A stretch of DNA of 21,181 nt from an uncultured Lachnospiraceae bacterium (GTDB taxonomy: Bacteria; Bacillota; Clostridia; Lachnospirales; Lachnospiraceae), in contig CARQVR010000063.1 of the NCBI GenBank assembly GCA_949051815.1, forward strand, positions 1 through 21,181, read 5' to 3'. A program made the translations under genes and the position numbers. The notes beneath the pieces are model-generated. The model did not search any database and had not been told where the DNA came from. It saw only the letters and a program-made list of their open reading frames with translations. Below are positions 1 through 6,453 of the stretch, one piece after another. Positions within the stretch are counted from its first letter, which is position 1; every line of letters begins with the position of its first letter.

Positions 1-95
1 AGCAGGGGTACCGCCCAATCATCTGATTTAATGATTTTGCGACACCCCCGTTTTTATACGCCCTGCCCGGTTTATGAGTCCGCTTTCGCCCTGCG

Positions 96-1712
96 TTACA
101 ACGGTATGTTTCCGTGCTTCTTTTTCGGGTTTTCGGTCTGCTTATTCTTTAAGCCTCTTAATGCCTTTAAGAGCGCCTCTCTCGTCTCCTCCGGCTTGAT
201 CACCTCGTTGACGTAGCCTCTCGATGCCGCCACATAAGGATTTAAGAATCTGTCCTCATACTCTCTCTTACACTGGGCGCGCATGGCTTCCGGATCCGCC
301 GCCGCCTTGATCTTTCTCTTGAAAGCGATGTTGACCGCACCGTCAGCCCCCATCACCGCGATCTCAGCGATGGGCCACGCGTACACAATGTCCGCTCCCA
401 TTTCCTTGGAATTCATGGCGATATAGGCGCCGCCGTAAGCCTTTCTCATAATCAGCGAAATCTTCGGCACGGTGGCCTCCGAGTACGCATAGAGTATCTT
501 CGCGCCGTGACGGATGATGCCGTTGTGCTCCTGCGCCGTTCCCGGCAGGAACGCGGGCACATCTATCAGCGTCACCAGCGGTATGTTAAAGCAGTCGCAG
601 AAACGGATGAACCGCGCTATTTTATCGGATGCATGGTAATCGAGAGAACCGCCCATGGAGTTCGGCTGGTTCGCCACGATGCCGACCACCTTGCCTTCCA
701 TACGGCACCAGCCAACTACCGCGTTGGTGGCGAACTCCTTCTGCACCTCGAAAAAGCTGCCCTCATCCACGATACAGTCGATCACTTCTTTTACATCATA
801 AGCATGGCGGGAATTGTCCGGCACGATATCTTTCAGCTTGGCCGCCTTCGCCCGCAGGACATTGTCCTGTCTTGCGCCCTCGCCTCTGCCAAACACTCTC
901 CCCACTCTGGAAGAAATGCTCTGTCTCTCCGGCGTATTCACCACAGGAGGCTTCTCCATCCAGTTGCCCGGCAGATAGGACAGGAGCTTGCGCACGCCCA
1001 TCAGACACTCGTTCTCCGTGTCATAAGTAAAATGCGACACGCCGCTCTTCTTCGCATGGACTTCCGCACCGCCCAGCTCTTCCACCGAGACTTCCTCGTT
1101 AATCACCGTCTTGACCACGTTCGGTCCGGTGATAAACAGTTTCGAGATATCCTTCACCATAAAGATAAAGTCGCAGATGGCGGGCGCATAGCAGGCACCG
1201 CCGGAGCAGGGACCGAGAATCACCGCGATCTGCGGGATCACGCCGGACGCCTTCGTATGCCGCAGAAACATGCCGCTGTAACCGCTCAAAGAGGAAATGC
1301 CTTCCTCTATTCTCGCTCCGCCGCTGTCGTTAATGCAGATCAGGGGCGCTTTCATCTCCATCGCCATATCCTGAATCCGGCATATCTTAAAGGAATGGTA
1401 CTCGCCAAGCGTACCCCCGATCACCGTAAAGTCCTCACTGGCCACAAATACCTGACGGCCGTCAATCTCGCCGTACCCCGTCACCACACCGTCTCCGGGC
1501 ACACGTCTTTTATCCAGGTCAAAATCGTCGATACGTGACTCCAGGAAACCGTCCACCTCCACAAAGGTGCCGGGATCAAGCAGCATCTCTATACGCTCTC
1601 TGGCCGTCAGCTTTCCGCCCGCGTGCTGCTTATCAATCTTACTCTGCCCGCCGCCGAGCAAAGCCCGCTCTCTTCTCCTGTCCAGTTCTCTGTTTGCCTC
1701 ATTCCAATTCAT
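96..1712 (-). CDS. mmdA: Acyl-CoA carboxyltransferase subunit (methylmalonyl-CoA decarboxylase alpha / propionyl-CoA carboxylase beta type)
   Basis: This 538-residue protein has the length and two-lobed crotonase-like fold expected of biotin-dependent carboxyltransferases that move CO2 between biotin and an acyl-CoA. The N lobe carries GGARIEEG (131-138) and GPCSGGACYAPA (168-179), the glycine-rich oxyanion and CoA-binding segments. The C lobe carries FLPGTAQEHNGIIRHGAK and RKAYGGAYIAM. The C-terminus ends in KKHGNIPL, a tail seen in MmdA-type proteins. The ATG is supported by GGAGG six bases upstream. The family includes the Na+-pumping methylmalonyl-CoA decarboxylase and propionyl- and acetyl-CoA carboxylases. 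Sequence alone does not separate these, and the partner subunits (biotin carrier, OadG/OadB-like) would lie beyond the left edge. It is transcribed from a consensus promoter through a structured leader of about 165 bases. Confidence 0.9.
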   Translation of the reverse strand: MNWNEANRELDRRRERALLGGGQSKIDKQHAGGKLTARERIEMLLDPGTFVEVDGFLESRIDDFDLDKRRVPGDGVVTGYGEIDGRQVFVASEDFTVIGGTLGEYHSFKICRIQDMAMEMKAPLICINDSGGARIEEGISSLSGYSGMFLRHTKASGVIPQIAVILGPCSGGACYAPAICDFIFMVKDISKLFITGPNVVKTVINEEVSVEELGGAEVHAKKSGVSHFTYDTENECLMGVRKLLSYLPGNWMEKPPVVNTPERQSISSRVGRVFGRGEGARQDNVLRAKAAKLKDIVPDNSRHAYDVKEVIDCIVDEGSFFEVQKEFATNAVVGWCRMEGKVVGIVANQPNSMGGSLDYHASDKIARFIRFCDCFNIPLVTLIDVPAFLPGTAQEHNGIIRHGAKILYAYSEATVPKISLIMRKAYGGAYIAMNSKEMGADIVYAWPIAEIAVMGADGAVNIAFKRKIKAAADPEAMRAQCKREYEDRFLNPYVAASRGYVNEVIKPEETREALLKALRGLKNKQTENPKKKHGNIPL

Positions 1713-1730
1713 AGGGCGCCTCCATAAAAA

Positions 1731-1855
1731 TTCGGATCAGCCGACTCGAAATGCTTCGCATTTCTCGTTCGCTTCGCTCGCCATAAGGTCTCGTGCACTG
1801 TCGCTCATGCAAACATGGCGACGCACCCGATCCCTTCTGTCTCTGCTGATCCGAA
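1731..1855 (-). repeat. Palindromic element in the leader of the carboxyltransferase gene
   Basis: A perfect 11-bp inverted repeat (TTCGGATCAGC at 1731-1741, GCTGATCCGAA at 1845-1855) closes a 125-bp element. Inside it are a second hairpin, GAAATGC-ttc-GCATTTC, and a run of GCGAAGCGAAC-like bases. The element lies between the predicted transcription start (about 1879) and the ribosome site at about 1719-1723, so it would form most of the 5' leader RNA. It may be a dispersed repeat or a cis-regulatory leader. It matches no riboswitch that I recognise. Confidence 0.65.
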
Positions 1856-1885
1856 AATACTTTGATATTCAAACTATCAAGGAAT

Positions 1886-1914
1886 ATTATAGGCAGAGCC
1901 TTGTTTCTTGTCAA
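1886..1914 (-). promoter_or_regulatory. Consensus sigma-A promoter of the carboxyltransferase gene
   Basis: On the minus strand a perfect -35 TTGACA (1909-1914) and a perfect -10 TATAAT (1886-1891) are separated by exactly 17 bases. This predicts strong constitutive transcription starting near 1879. Confidence 0.85.
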
Positions 1915-1966
1915 GACTCTGCCTGTAAAAAGTTCCTGATCTGTTACGCCGGCACAGGCTGCGCGG

Positions 1967-3106
1967 TCATGCCAGCTCTCTTTCCGCCGCTGCAAGCGCC
2001 TGCGCGATCACCTTATCCATGTCGTAATACCGGTACTGACCCAGCCGTCCGCCGAAAATCACATGCGGTTTCGTCTCTGCAAGCGCCGTGTATTTCTCCA
2101 TCAGCTTCTCATTTTTTTCGTCGTTAACGGGATAGTAAGGCTCCTCCCCTTCCTTCCAGAACGCCGGATATTCTCTGGTGATCACCGTGCCCTTCTGTGT
2201 GCCAAACTCGAAATGCTTGTGCTCGATCACTCTGGTATAAGGAATCTCCCGCTCCGTGTAATTCACCACCGCATTGCCCTGATAATTGTCACAATCCGCA
2301 AGAAATTCCGTCTCAAACCGCAGGGAACGGTATTCCAGATGGCCCAGCGCAAAATCAAAAAACTCGTCGATCATACCCGTATACAGCACTTTTTTGTAAG
2401 TATTGCCTTCCCGGTCTGTCAGACAGACCTGTCCGTCCCTCTCCTCCTCCGTCACAAACTCCCGGTAGGACACGCCCGTCTTCACTTCAATGCCCTCCAG
2501 CATTTTCTCTACCATAATGGTATAGCCTCCTACAGGAATCCCCTGATAAGGGTCATTGAAATAATTATTGTCGTAGATGAAACGAAGCGGAAGCCGCTTG
2601 ATGATAAAGGCCGGCAGCTCCGTGCAGTCCCTGCCCCACTGTTTCTCCGTGTAGCCTTTCACAAGCTTCTCATACACATCCCGCCCCACCAGAGAAAGCG
2701 CCTGCTCCTCCAGATTTTCCGGCTCTGCAATGTGAAGATCCGCGATTTGCTCCGCAATTTTTTCTTTCGCCTGCTCAGGCGTCGTCACACCCCACATTTT
2801 GCTGAAAGTGTTCATATTGAAGGGGAGATTGTACAACTCCTCCTTATACCGTGCAACAGGTGAATTGATGTAGTGGTTAAATGTTGCAAATTGGTTTACA
2901 TAATCCCATATTCTTTTGTCAGAGGTATGGAAAATATGCGCGCCGTAGCGGTGCACCTGTATGCCCTCCACTTCCTCTGTATAAATATTGCCGGCTATGT
3001 GCTGCCTCCTGTCAATCAGACGCACCCGCCGGCCCTTTCTTTTCATCTCGCGGGCAAACACAGAGCCGTACAGCCCTGCGCCCACAATCATATAGTCATA
3101 ATTCAT
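1967..3106 (-). CDS. glf: UDP-galactopyranose mutase
   Basis: This 379-residue flavoenzyme interconverts UDP-galactopyranose and UDP-galactofuranose, the donor for galactofuranose in surface glycans. The N-terminus has the FAD-binding Rossmann motif VGAGLYGSVFARE (8-20), followed by an HIAGN segment and YGAHIFHTSD (about 55-64), all characteristic of bacterial UGMs. The length matches the family (about 370-390). The ATG has TGGAG upstream on the minus strand, just after the hairpin of the repeat at 3126-3217. The preceding gene on the same strand is a small XRE regulator, and the two may be co-transcribed. No other galactofuranose genes are visible, but two glycosyltransferase genes start about 0.9 kb away on the other strand. 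Confidence 0.95.
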   Translation of the reverse strand: MNYDYMIVGAGLYGSVFAREMKRKGRRVRLIDRRQHIAGNIYTEEVEGIQVHRYGAHIFHTSDKRIWDYVNQFATFNHYINSPVARYKEELYNLPFNMNTFSKMWGVTTPEQAKEKIAEQIADLHIAEPENLEEQALSLVGRDVYEKLVKGYTEKQWGRDCTELPAFIIKRLPLRFIYDNNYFNDPYQGIPVGGYTIMVEKMLEGIEVKTGVSYREFVTEEERDGQVCLTDREGNTYKKVLYTGMIDEFFDFALGHLEYRSLRFETEFLADCDNYQGNAVVNYTEREIPYTRVIEHKHFEFGTQKGTVITREYPAFWKEGEEPYYPVNDEKNEKLMEKYTALAETKPHVIFGGRLGQYRYYDMDKVIAQALAAAERELA

Positions 3107-3125
3107 ATTGATCTCCAGTCCATAC

Positions 3126-3217
3126 GGAGAATGCCGCCTTCCGGCATTCTCCTATGCGGGATTCACGTTTCTCCCGAAGCAGCCGCTGCCGTGAGCGGAC
3201 GCAAGCGCTTCCCGCAT
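3126..3217 (-). repeat. Two-hairpin element, copy 1 (after the XRE gene)
   Basis: Read on the minus strand, the element starts inside the TAA stop codon of the XRE gene. A long hairpin is closed by ATGCGGGA/TCCCGCAT (3210-3217 with 3154-3161) and has an inner CCGCT/AGCGG stem. It is followed by a short hairpin with a perfect 10-bp stem GGAGAATGCC (3126-3135 with 3143-3152). The short hairpin ends about 10 bases before the ribosome site of glf. The same layout recurs at 10082-10167 and 12565-12653. Confidence 0.7.
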
Positions 3218-3558
3218 TACTCTTCAACCGCCTTATACTTGTCAAGCTGCGCATAGTCTTCCATCAGCTCAAGCGCTTTCTTCCGGCCGGTTTTATTCAG
3301 CTTCACATAATACTGCATCACGCGGTTTTCCATAATCTTACCGCCAAGCAGGCTCTTCTGGTTAATAGGTGAGAAATCCACAGGATTCAGATTCAGTCTG
3401 TCACACATACGGATCACCGTGCCGTAAGCCATACCCTCTATGCCTCTGTCAAGTGCGGTAACTAACGTAGAGTACGGTATTTCCATCTCAATCGCAAACT
3501 GTCTGACACTCTTATGCTGTTTTAAAATTTCTGCCTTTAAGATTTCTGCCTTTGTCAT
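3217..3558 (-). CDS. Small XRE-family helix-turn-helix regulator
   Basis: This is a 113-residue protein if started at the ATG at 3558, which has a perfect AGGAGG six bases upstream; an earlier in-frame ATG at 3576 has no such site. Residues around 14-60 (KSVRQFAIEMEIPYSTLVTALDRG and following) form a Cro/C1-type helix-turn-helix, and NLNPVDF matches the end of such domains. The C-terminal 50 residues are charged, with LNKTGRKKALELMEDYAQLDKY, and could be a dimerisation tail. The gene ends against the palindromic element that separates it from glf, so an operon is possible. Its target is unknown; the 163-bp palindrome just upstream is a candidate site by position only. Confidence 0.8.
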   Translation of the reverse strand: MTKAEILKAEILKQHKSVRQFAIEMEIPYSTLVTALDRGIEGMAYGTVIRMCDRLNLNPVDFSPINQKSLLGGKIMENRVMQYYVKLNKTGRKKALELMEDYAQLDKYKAVEE

Positions 3559-3592
3559 AATAGACCTCCTTATCACGTACTATTTTCTTTAT

Positions 3593-3755
3593 ATGTACTC
3601 CCGGAATCTCTCCTGCACCTGCCTTTGTGGCAGATTTTCCGCCATATGCACATAATTTTAATCAACGTACGTTCCACGTACGCCTCATAAATTTATGCAC
3701 CTCTGGCAAAAAATCATCTCACTAAATCAGGCACAAAGAGACTCCGGGAGTACAT
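3593..3755. repeat. 163-bp long imperfect palindrome in the XRE/glycosyltransferase intergenic region
   Basis: The outer arms ATGTACTCCCGGAATCTCT (3593-3611) and its inverse complement (3737-3755) match at 18 of 19 positions. Inner segments also pair (GATTTT..GCC..GCA blocks), and the centre is CGTACGT-tcc-ACGTACG at 3666-3682, exactly midway. It occupies much of the 444-bp gap between the divergent XRE and glycosyltransferase genes. Apart from this element, the hairpin at 3877-3899 and a promoter at 3938-3966, I see nothing in that gap. It may be a MITE-like insertion or a regulatory palindrome. Confidence 0.75.
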
Positions 3756-3876
3756 TATGAGAAGAGGTCTGCTCCTCTCCGCTTGGAGATAGTATACCAT
3801 ATTCCCACCCGAAAAGGAACCACCTAGCATTATTACTGAACGGAATATCGTCATCTTTATCAGCTTTTCCCTCCCA

Positions 3877-3899
3877 TTTTTGTACTTTTTGTACAAAAA
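3877..3899. repeat. Perfect 9-bp hairpin with TGTAC arms
   Basis: TTTTTGTAC and GTACAAAAA flank a five-T loop about 40 bases upstream of the predicted glycosyltransferase promoter. It could be an operator or a short terminator-like hairpin; only the symmetry is visible. Confidence 0.5.
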
Positions 3900-3937
3900 T
3901 TACAATCAGGGCATTCCGCCCTCCCGCAAAAACCGTA

Positions 3938-3966
3938 TTGTCGCCACGCTAAGAAGATGATAAAAT
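3938..3966 (+). promoter_or_regulatory. Promoter of the glycosyltransferase pair
   Basis: A -35 TTGTCG (3938-3943) and a -10 TAAAAT (3961-3966) are 17 bases apart. The ATG at 4003 follows after a leader of about 30 bases with an AGAGGTG ribosome site. Confidence 0.6.
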
Positions 3967-4002
3967 AGGCATAACATAATAAATCACAAAAGAGGTGTCA
4001 CT

Positions 4003-5067
4003 ATGCTTCCCGTTTCCGTGTGCATGATTGCCAAAAATGAAGATAATCATATCGAGGAATGTCTGAAAAGGCTTCGTCCCTGCCGCTTCGAAATCATTGT
4101 GGTGGACACCGGTTCAGTGGACCGGACCGTGGAAATCGCCCATAAGTATGCGGACAAAATCTTTCATTTCGCGTGGTGTGAGGACTTTAGCAGCGCCAGA
4201 AATTTTTCCATCCAGCAGGCAGTCAACGACTGGGTGCTGATTATCGACTGCGACGAGTATCTGGAAAATGTCAATCTCGCCCTGCTGGAAGACTCTCTTG
4301 CCGGACGGCGCGAGGCCGTGGGTATGATTACCCGCCACAATCCCTACACCGTGCAGGGTTCCCGCTCCATTATGTCGGAGCGCATCGGCCGCCTCTTTAA
4401 TAAAAAGTACTGCCACTTCGAGGGCAGCATACACGAGCAGGTGCGCACCATGCAGGGAAAAGAGCCGGACACCTTCCCTATTCCCCTCACCTTTTATCAT
4501 GAGGGCTATGTGGGCGAGTCCGACAAGCGTATGAAGGCTACCAGAAATCTGGAAATGCTGCTGCACGACCTGTCGCTGAAAGGACCAAGCCCCTATATTT
4601 ATTTCCAGCTCGGACAAAACTACATCTCATTAAACGACATGGAAAAAGCGGCCCACTACTATAAACTCGGGCTTGATTTAAACGCGGATCCCAACTCCGA
4701 TTTCGTCCAGAGTATGGCGGAGACCTACGGCTACTGTCTGGTGGATCTGGCCAGATACGACACGGCCATGTCCCTTCGTGACAAGTACGATCTCTTCTCC
4801 CACCGGGCGGATTTTGTCTTCCTGATGGGTACGCTCTACCAGAAAAAGGGCGAGTACGCAAAGGCCCTCGACGAATTTAAAAAAGCCACCGCCCTCACGG
4901 CCTACGCCCGCACGGGAGTCAACAGCTACCGCGCCAATTACCACATCGGCGAAATTTACGAGACCATGGGCGACCTGCCGCAGGCGCGGACCTACTATAA
5001 GAAATGCGGAGATTACGATCCCGCCCTCAGAAGACTCCGGGATCTTGCCGACAGAGAAAACGACTAG
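4003..5067 (+). CDS. GT2-family glycosyltransferase with C-terminal TPR repeats (copy A)
   Basis: This 354-residue protein has an N-terminal GT-A glycosyltransferase domain followed by tetratricopeptide repeats. Visible motifs are SVCMIAKNED (5-14, nucleotide-sugar binding start), VDTGSVDRT (34-42), DFSSARN (61-67) and the metal-binding DCD (82-84). TPR-like helices begin near SPYIYFQLGQNYISLND and repeat at FVFLMGTLYQKKGEYAKALDEF and YHIGEIYETMGDLPQARTYY. Family members with this layout (SunS-like GT2) often glycosylate peptides or proteins, but the acceptor here is unknown. No signal peptide or membrane segment is present, so it should act in the cytoplasm. It is followed by a paralogue of almost equal length, and its stop codon is the first part of a 200-bp palindrome. 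Confidence 0.88.
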   Translation: MLPVSVCMIAKNEDNHIEECLKRLRPCRFEIIVVDTGSVDRTVEIAHKYADKIFHFAWCEDFSSARNFSIQQAVNDWVLIIDCDEYLENVNLALLEDSLAGRREAVGMITRHNPYTVQGSRSIMSERIGRLFNKKYCHFEGSIHEQVRTMQGKEPDTFPIPLTFYHEGYVGESDKRMKATRNLEMLLHDLSLKGPSPYIYFQLGQNYISLNDMEKAAHYYKLGLDLNADPNSDFVQSMAETYGYCLVDLARYDTAMSLRDKYDLFSHRADFVFLMGTLYQKKGEYAKALDEFKKATALTAYARTGVNSYRANYHIGEIYETMGDLPQARTYYKKCGDYDPALRRLRDLADREND

Positions 5068-5265
5068 GCATGTGCGAAACTCTTTTAAGGCTGTTAAATT
5101 TACGCAAATAGCATAATCAACACAGACGCGCTTTCGCTCCGTTCCAAACGCAGCGGCTCCAGGCTCGAAAAAACCTCACCAAGTGCCGGCGTTTTACAAG
5201 GGTCTGCTTATAATTATACTATTTGCACAATAGAAGCCACGATATTAAGAGTTTCGCAAATGCCT
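5066..5265. repeat. 200-bp nested palindrome between the two glycosyltransferase genes
   Basis: The outer arms AGGCATGTGCGAAACTCTT (5066-5084) and AAGAGTTTCGCAAATGCCT (5247-5265) are inverse complements with one mismatch. Inner pairs GCAAATAG/CTATTTGC (5104-5111, 5219-5226) and CAGAC/GTCTG (5123-5127, 5202-5206) share the same centre near 5165. The left arm begins within the TAG stop of the upstream gene, and the right arm ends 29 bases before the TTG start of the next. The core contains GCTCGAAAAAACCTC, also found at 10134-10148. Confidence 0.75.
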
Positions 5266-5294
5266 GGAAAAAGCAACCCGTGAAAGGAGACCCC

Positions 5295-6356
5295 TTGCTT
5301 CCGCTGTCCGTATGTATTATCGCTAAAAATGAAGAAAAACATATCGGGGAATGCCTCAAACGCCTGTCTTCCTACGGTTTCGAGATCGTACTGACAGACA
5401 CCGGCTCCACGGACCGCACACTGGCGGTCGCCGAAAAGTACACCGACCGGATTTATCACTTCGACTGGTGCGACGATTTCAGCGCCGCCAGAAATTTCTG
5501 CATGGAAAAAGCCTCCCATGACTGGATACTTTCTCTCGACTGTGATGAGTATATTGAAAAGCTGGACCAGGCTGCGCTTGGCCGCTGTATGGAAGCCCAT
5601 CCTGACTGCGCCGGACGTATTCTCATCCGCAGCCGCTTCCTGCGTGACGGTCTGACTTCCTATGAACAGACGCGGGTAAGCCGTCTGGCCGACCGCAGAT
5701 ATTTTCATTTCACCGGAGCGGTGCATGAGCAGCTGGAACGCCGCGACGGCGCCGCCAAAACTATTTATGACGCTCCTGTCACAATTTTGCATGTGGGCTA
5801 TGACGAGACCGAGTCGGACATGCGGGAAAAATCCCGCCGCAACATTGCCCTTCTCGAAGCGCAGCTTGAAAAAGAAGGCCCTGACCCGTATCTCTATTTC
5901 CAGCTCGGACAGAGCTATCGCAGGCTGGGGGATGCCGAAAAAGCCTTTTCGAGCTTCGACGCCGGTCTTTCCATGGAAGTGGATCCCACCCCGGACTATG
6001 TAAAAACCATGGTGGAATCCTACGGTTACACGCTCTTAGACCTGAAACGCACACAGGATGCGCTGGGACTTGCCGCGCTTTACGATGCATTTGCGGTGCG
6101 GGCGGATTTTGTCTTTCTGATGGGATTGGTTTATATGAATAACGGCCTTTTCGACGACGCCATTGCCGAGTTTGAAAAGGCTGCCACCATGGAAGAGTTT
6201 TCCGTAGACGGTGTAAACAGCTATATGGCATACTACAATGTCGGCGTGATCTACGAGTGCACCGGGCACATCGGGGAAGCGCGGACGTATTATCAGAAAT
6301 GTGGTGACTACGCGCCTGCAAAGAAACGGCTGCAAGCGCTTTTGGAAGACGCGTAA
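5295..6356 (+). CDS. GT2-family glycosyltransferase with C-terminal TPR repeats (copy B, TTG start)
   Basis: This 353-residue paralogue of the preceding gene has the same motif order: SVCIIAKNEE, TDTGSTDRT, DFSAARN, DCDEY and TPR helices at YLYFQLGQSYRRLGDAEKAF, FVFLMGLVYMNNGLFDDAIAEF and YYNVGVIYECTGHIGEARTYY. I place the start at TTG 5295. It has AAAGGAG five bases upstream, its translation LLPLSVC aligns with MLPVSVC of copy A, and the two proteins then differ by one residue in length. An in-frame ATG at 5223 would add 24 unmatched residues encoded by the palindrome and has no ribosome site. By eye the first 90 residues of the two copies look roughly 60 percent identical, suggesting a tandem duplication followed by divergence in acceptor or donor. 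Confidence 0.85.
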   Translation: MLPLSVCIIAKNEEKHIGECLKRLSSYGFEIVLTDTGSTDRTLAVAEKYTDRIYHFDWCDDFSAARNFCMEKASHDWILSLDCDEYIEKLDQAALGRCMEAHPDCAGRILIRSRFLRDGLTSYEQTRVSRLADRRYFHFTGAVHEQLERRDGAAKTIYDAPVTILHVGYDETESDMREKSRRNIALLEAQLEKEGPDPYLYFQLGQSYRRLGDAEKAFSSFDAGLSMEVDPTPDYVKTMVESYGYTLLDLKRTQDALGLAALYDAFAVRADFVFLMGLVYMNNGLFDDAIAEFEKAATMEEFSVDGVNSYMAYYNVGVIYECTGHIGEARTYYQKCGDYAPAKKRLQALLEDA

Positions 6357-6376
6357 CGCTGCCACCCGCAAAATGC

Positions 6377-6416
6377 AAAGACCGGAGTCCATGCAGCGCA
6401 TGGTTCCGGCCTTTTT
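6377..6416 (+). terminator. Terminator after the glycosyltransferase pair
   Basis: The stem AAAG-a-CCGG..CCATG pairs with CATGG..CCGG-c-CTTT and is followed by TTTTATTT. It lies between convergent genes and could also act on glycogen phosphorylase transcripts, though the T run favours the plus strand. Confidence 0.75.
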
Positions 6417-6453
6417 ATTTGTGATCTTCTTTTTGTCACCGCTTACGGGCGGA

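Noticed and set aside
4..16. T-box-like GGGGTACCGCC at the left edge
   Set aside because: It lacks the full T-box core, and the downstream plus strand is antisense to the carboxyltransferase.
507..1538. Long plus-strand ORF of 343 codons
   Set aside because: It is antisense to the well-supported carboxyltransferase gene, is rich in His and Arg, and matches no family I know.
1699..1995. Minus-strand ORF of 98 codons upstream of the carboxyltransferase
   Set aside because: It spans the consensus promoter and palindromic leader and overlaps the start of the real gene.
2063..2863. Plus-strand ORF of 266 codons
   Set aside because: It lies entirely within glf on the opposite strand, with no ribosome site or recognisable domain.
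5223..5294. ATG-initiated N-terminal extension of glycosyltransferase copy B
   Set aside because: The 24 extra codons are encoded by the right arm of the palindrome, have no ribosome site and have no counterpart in copy A. TTG 5295 has a good site.
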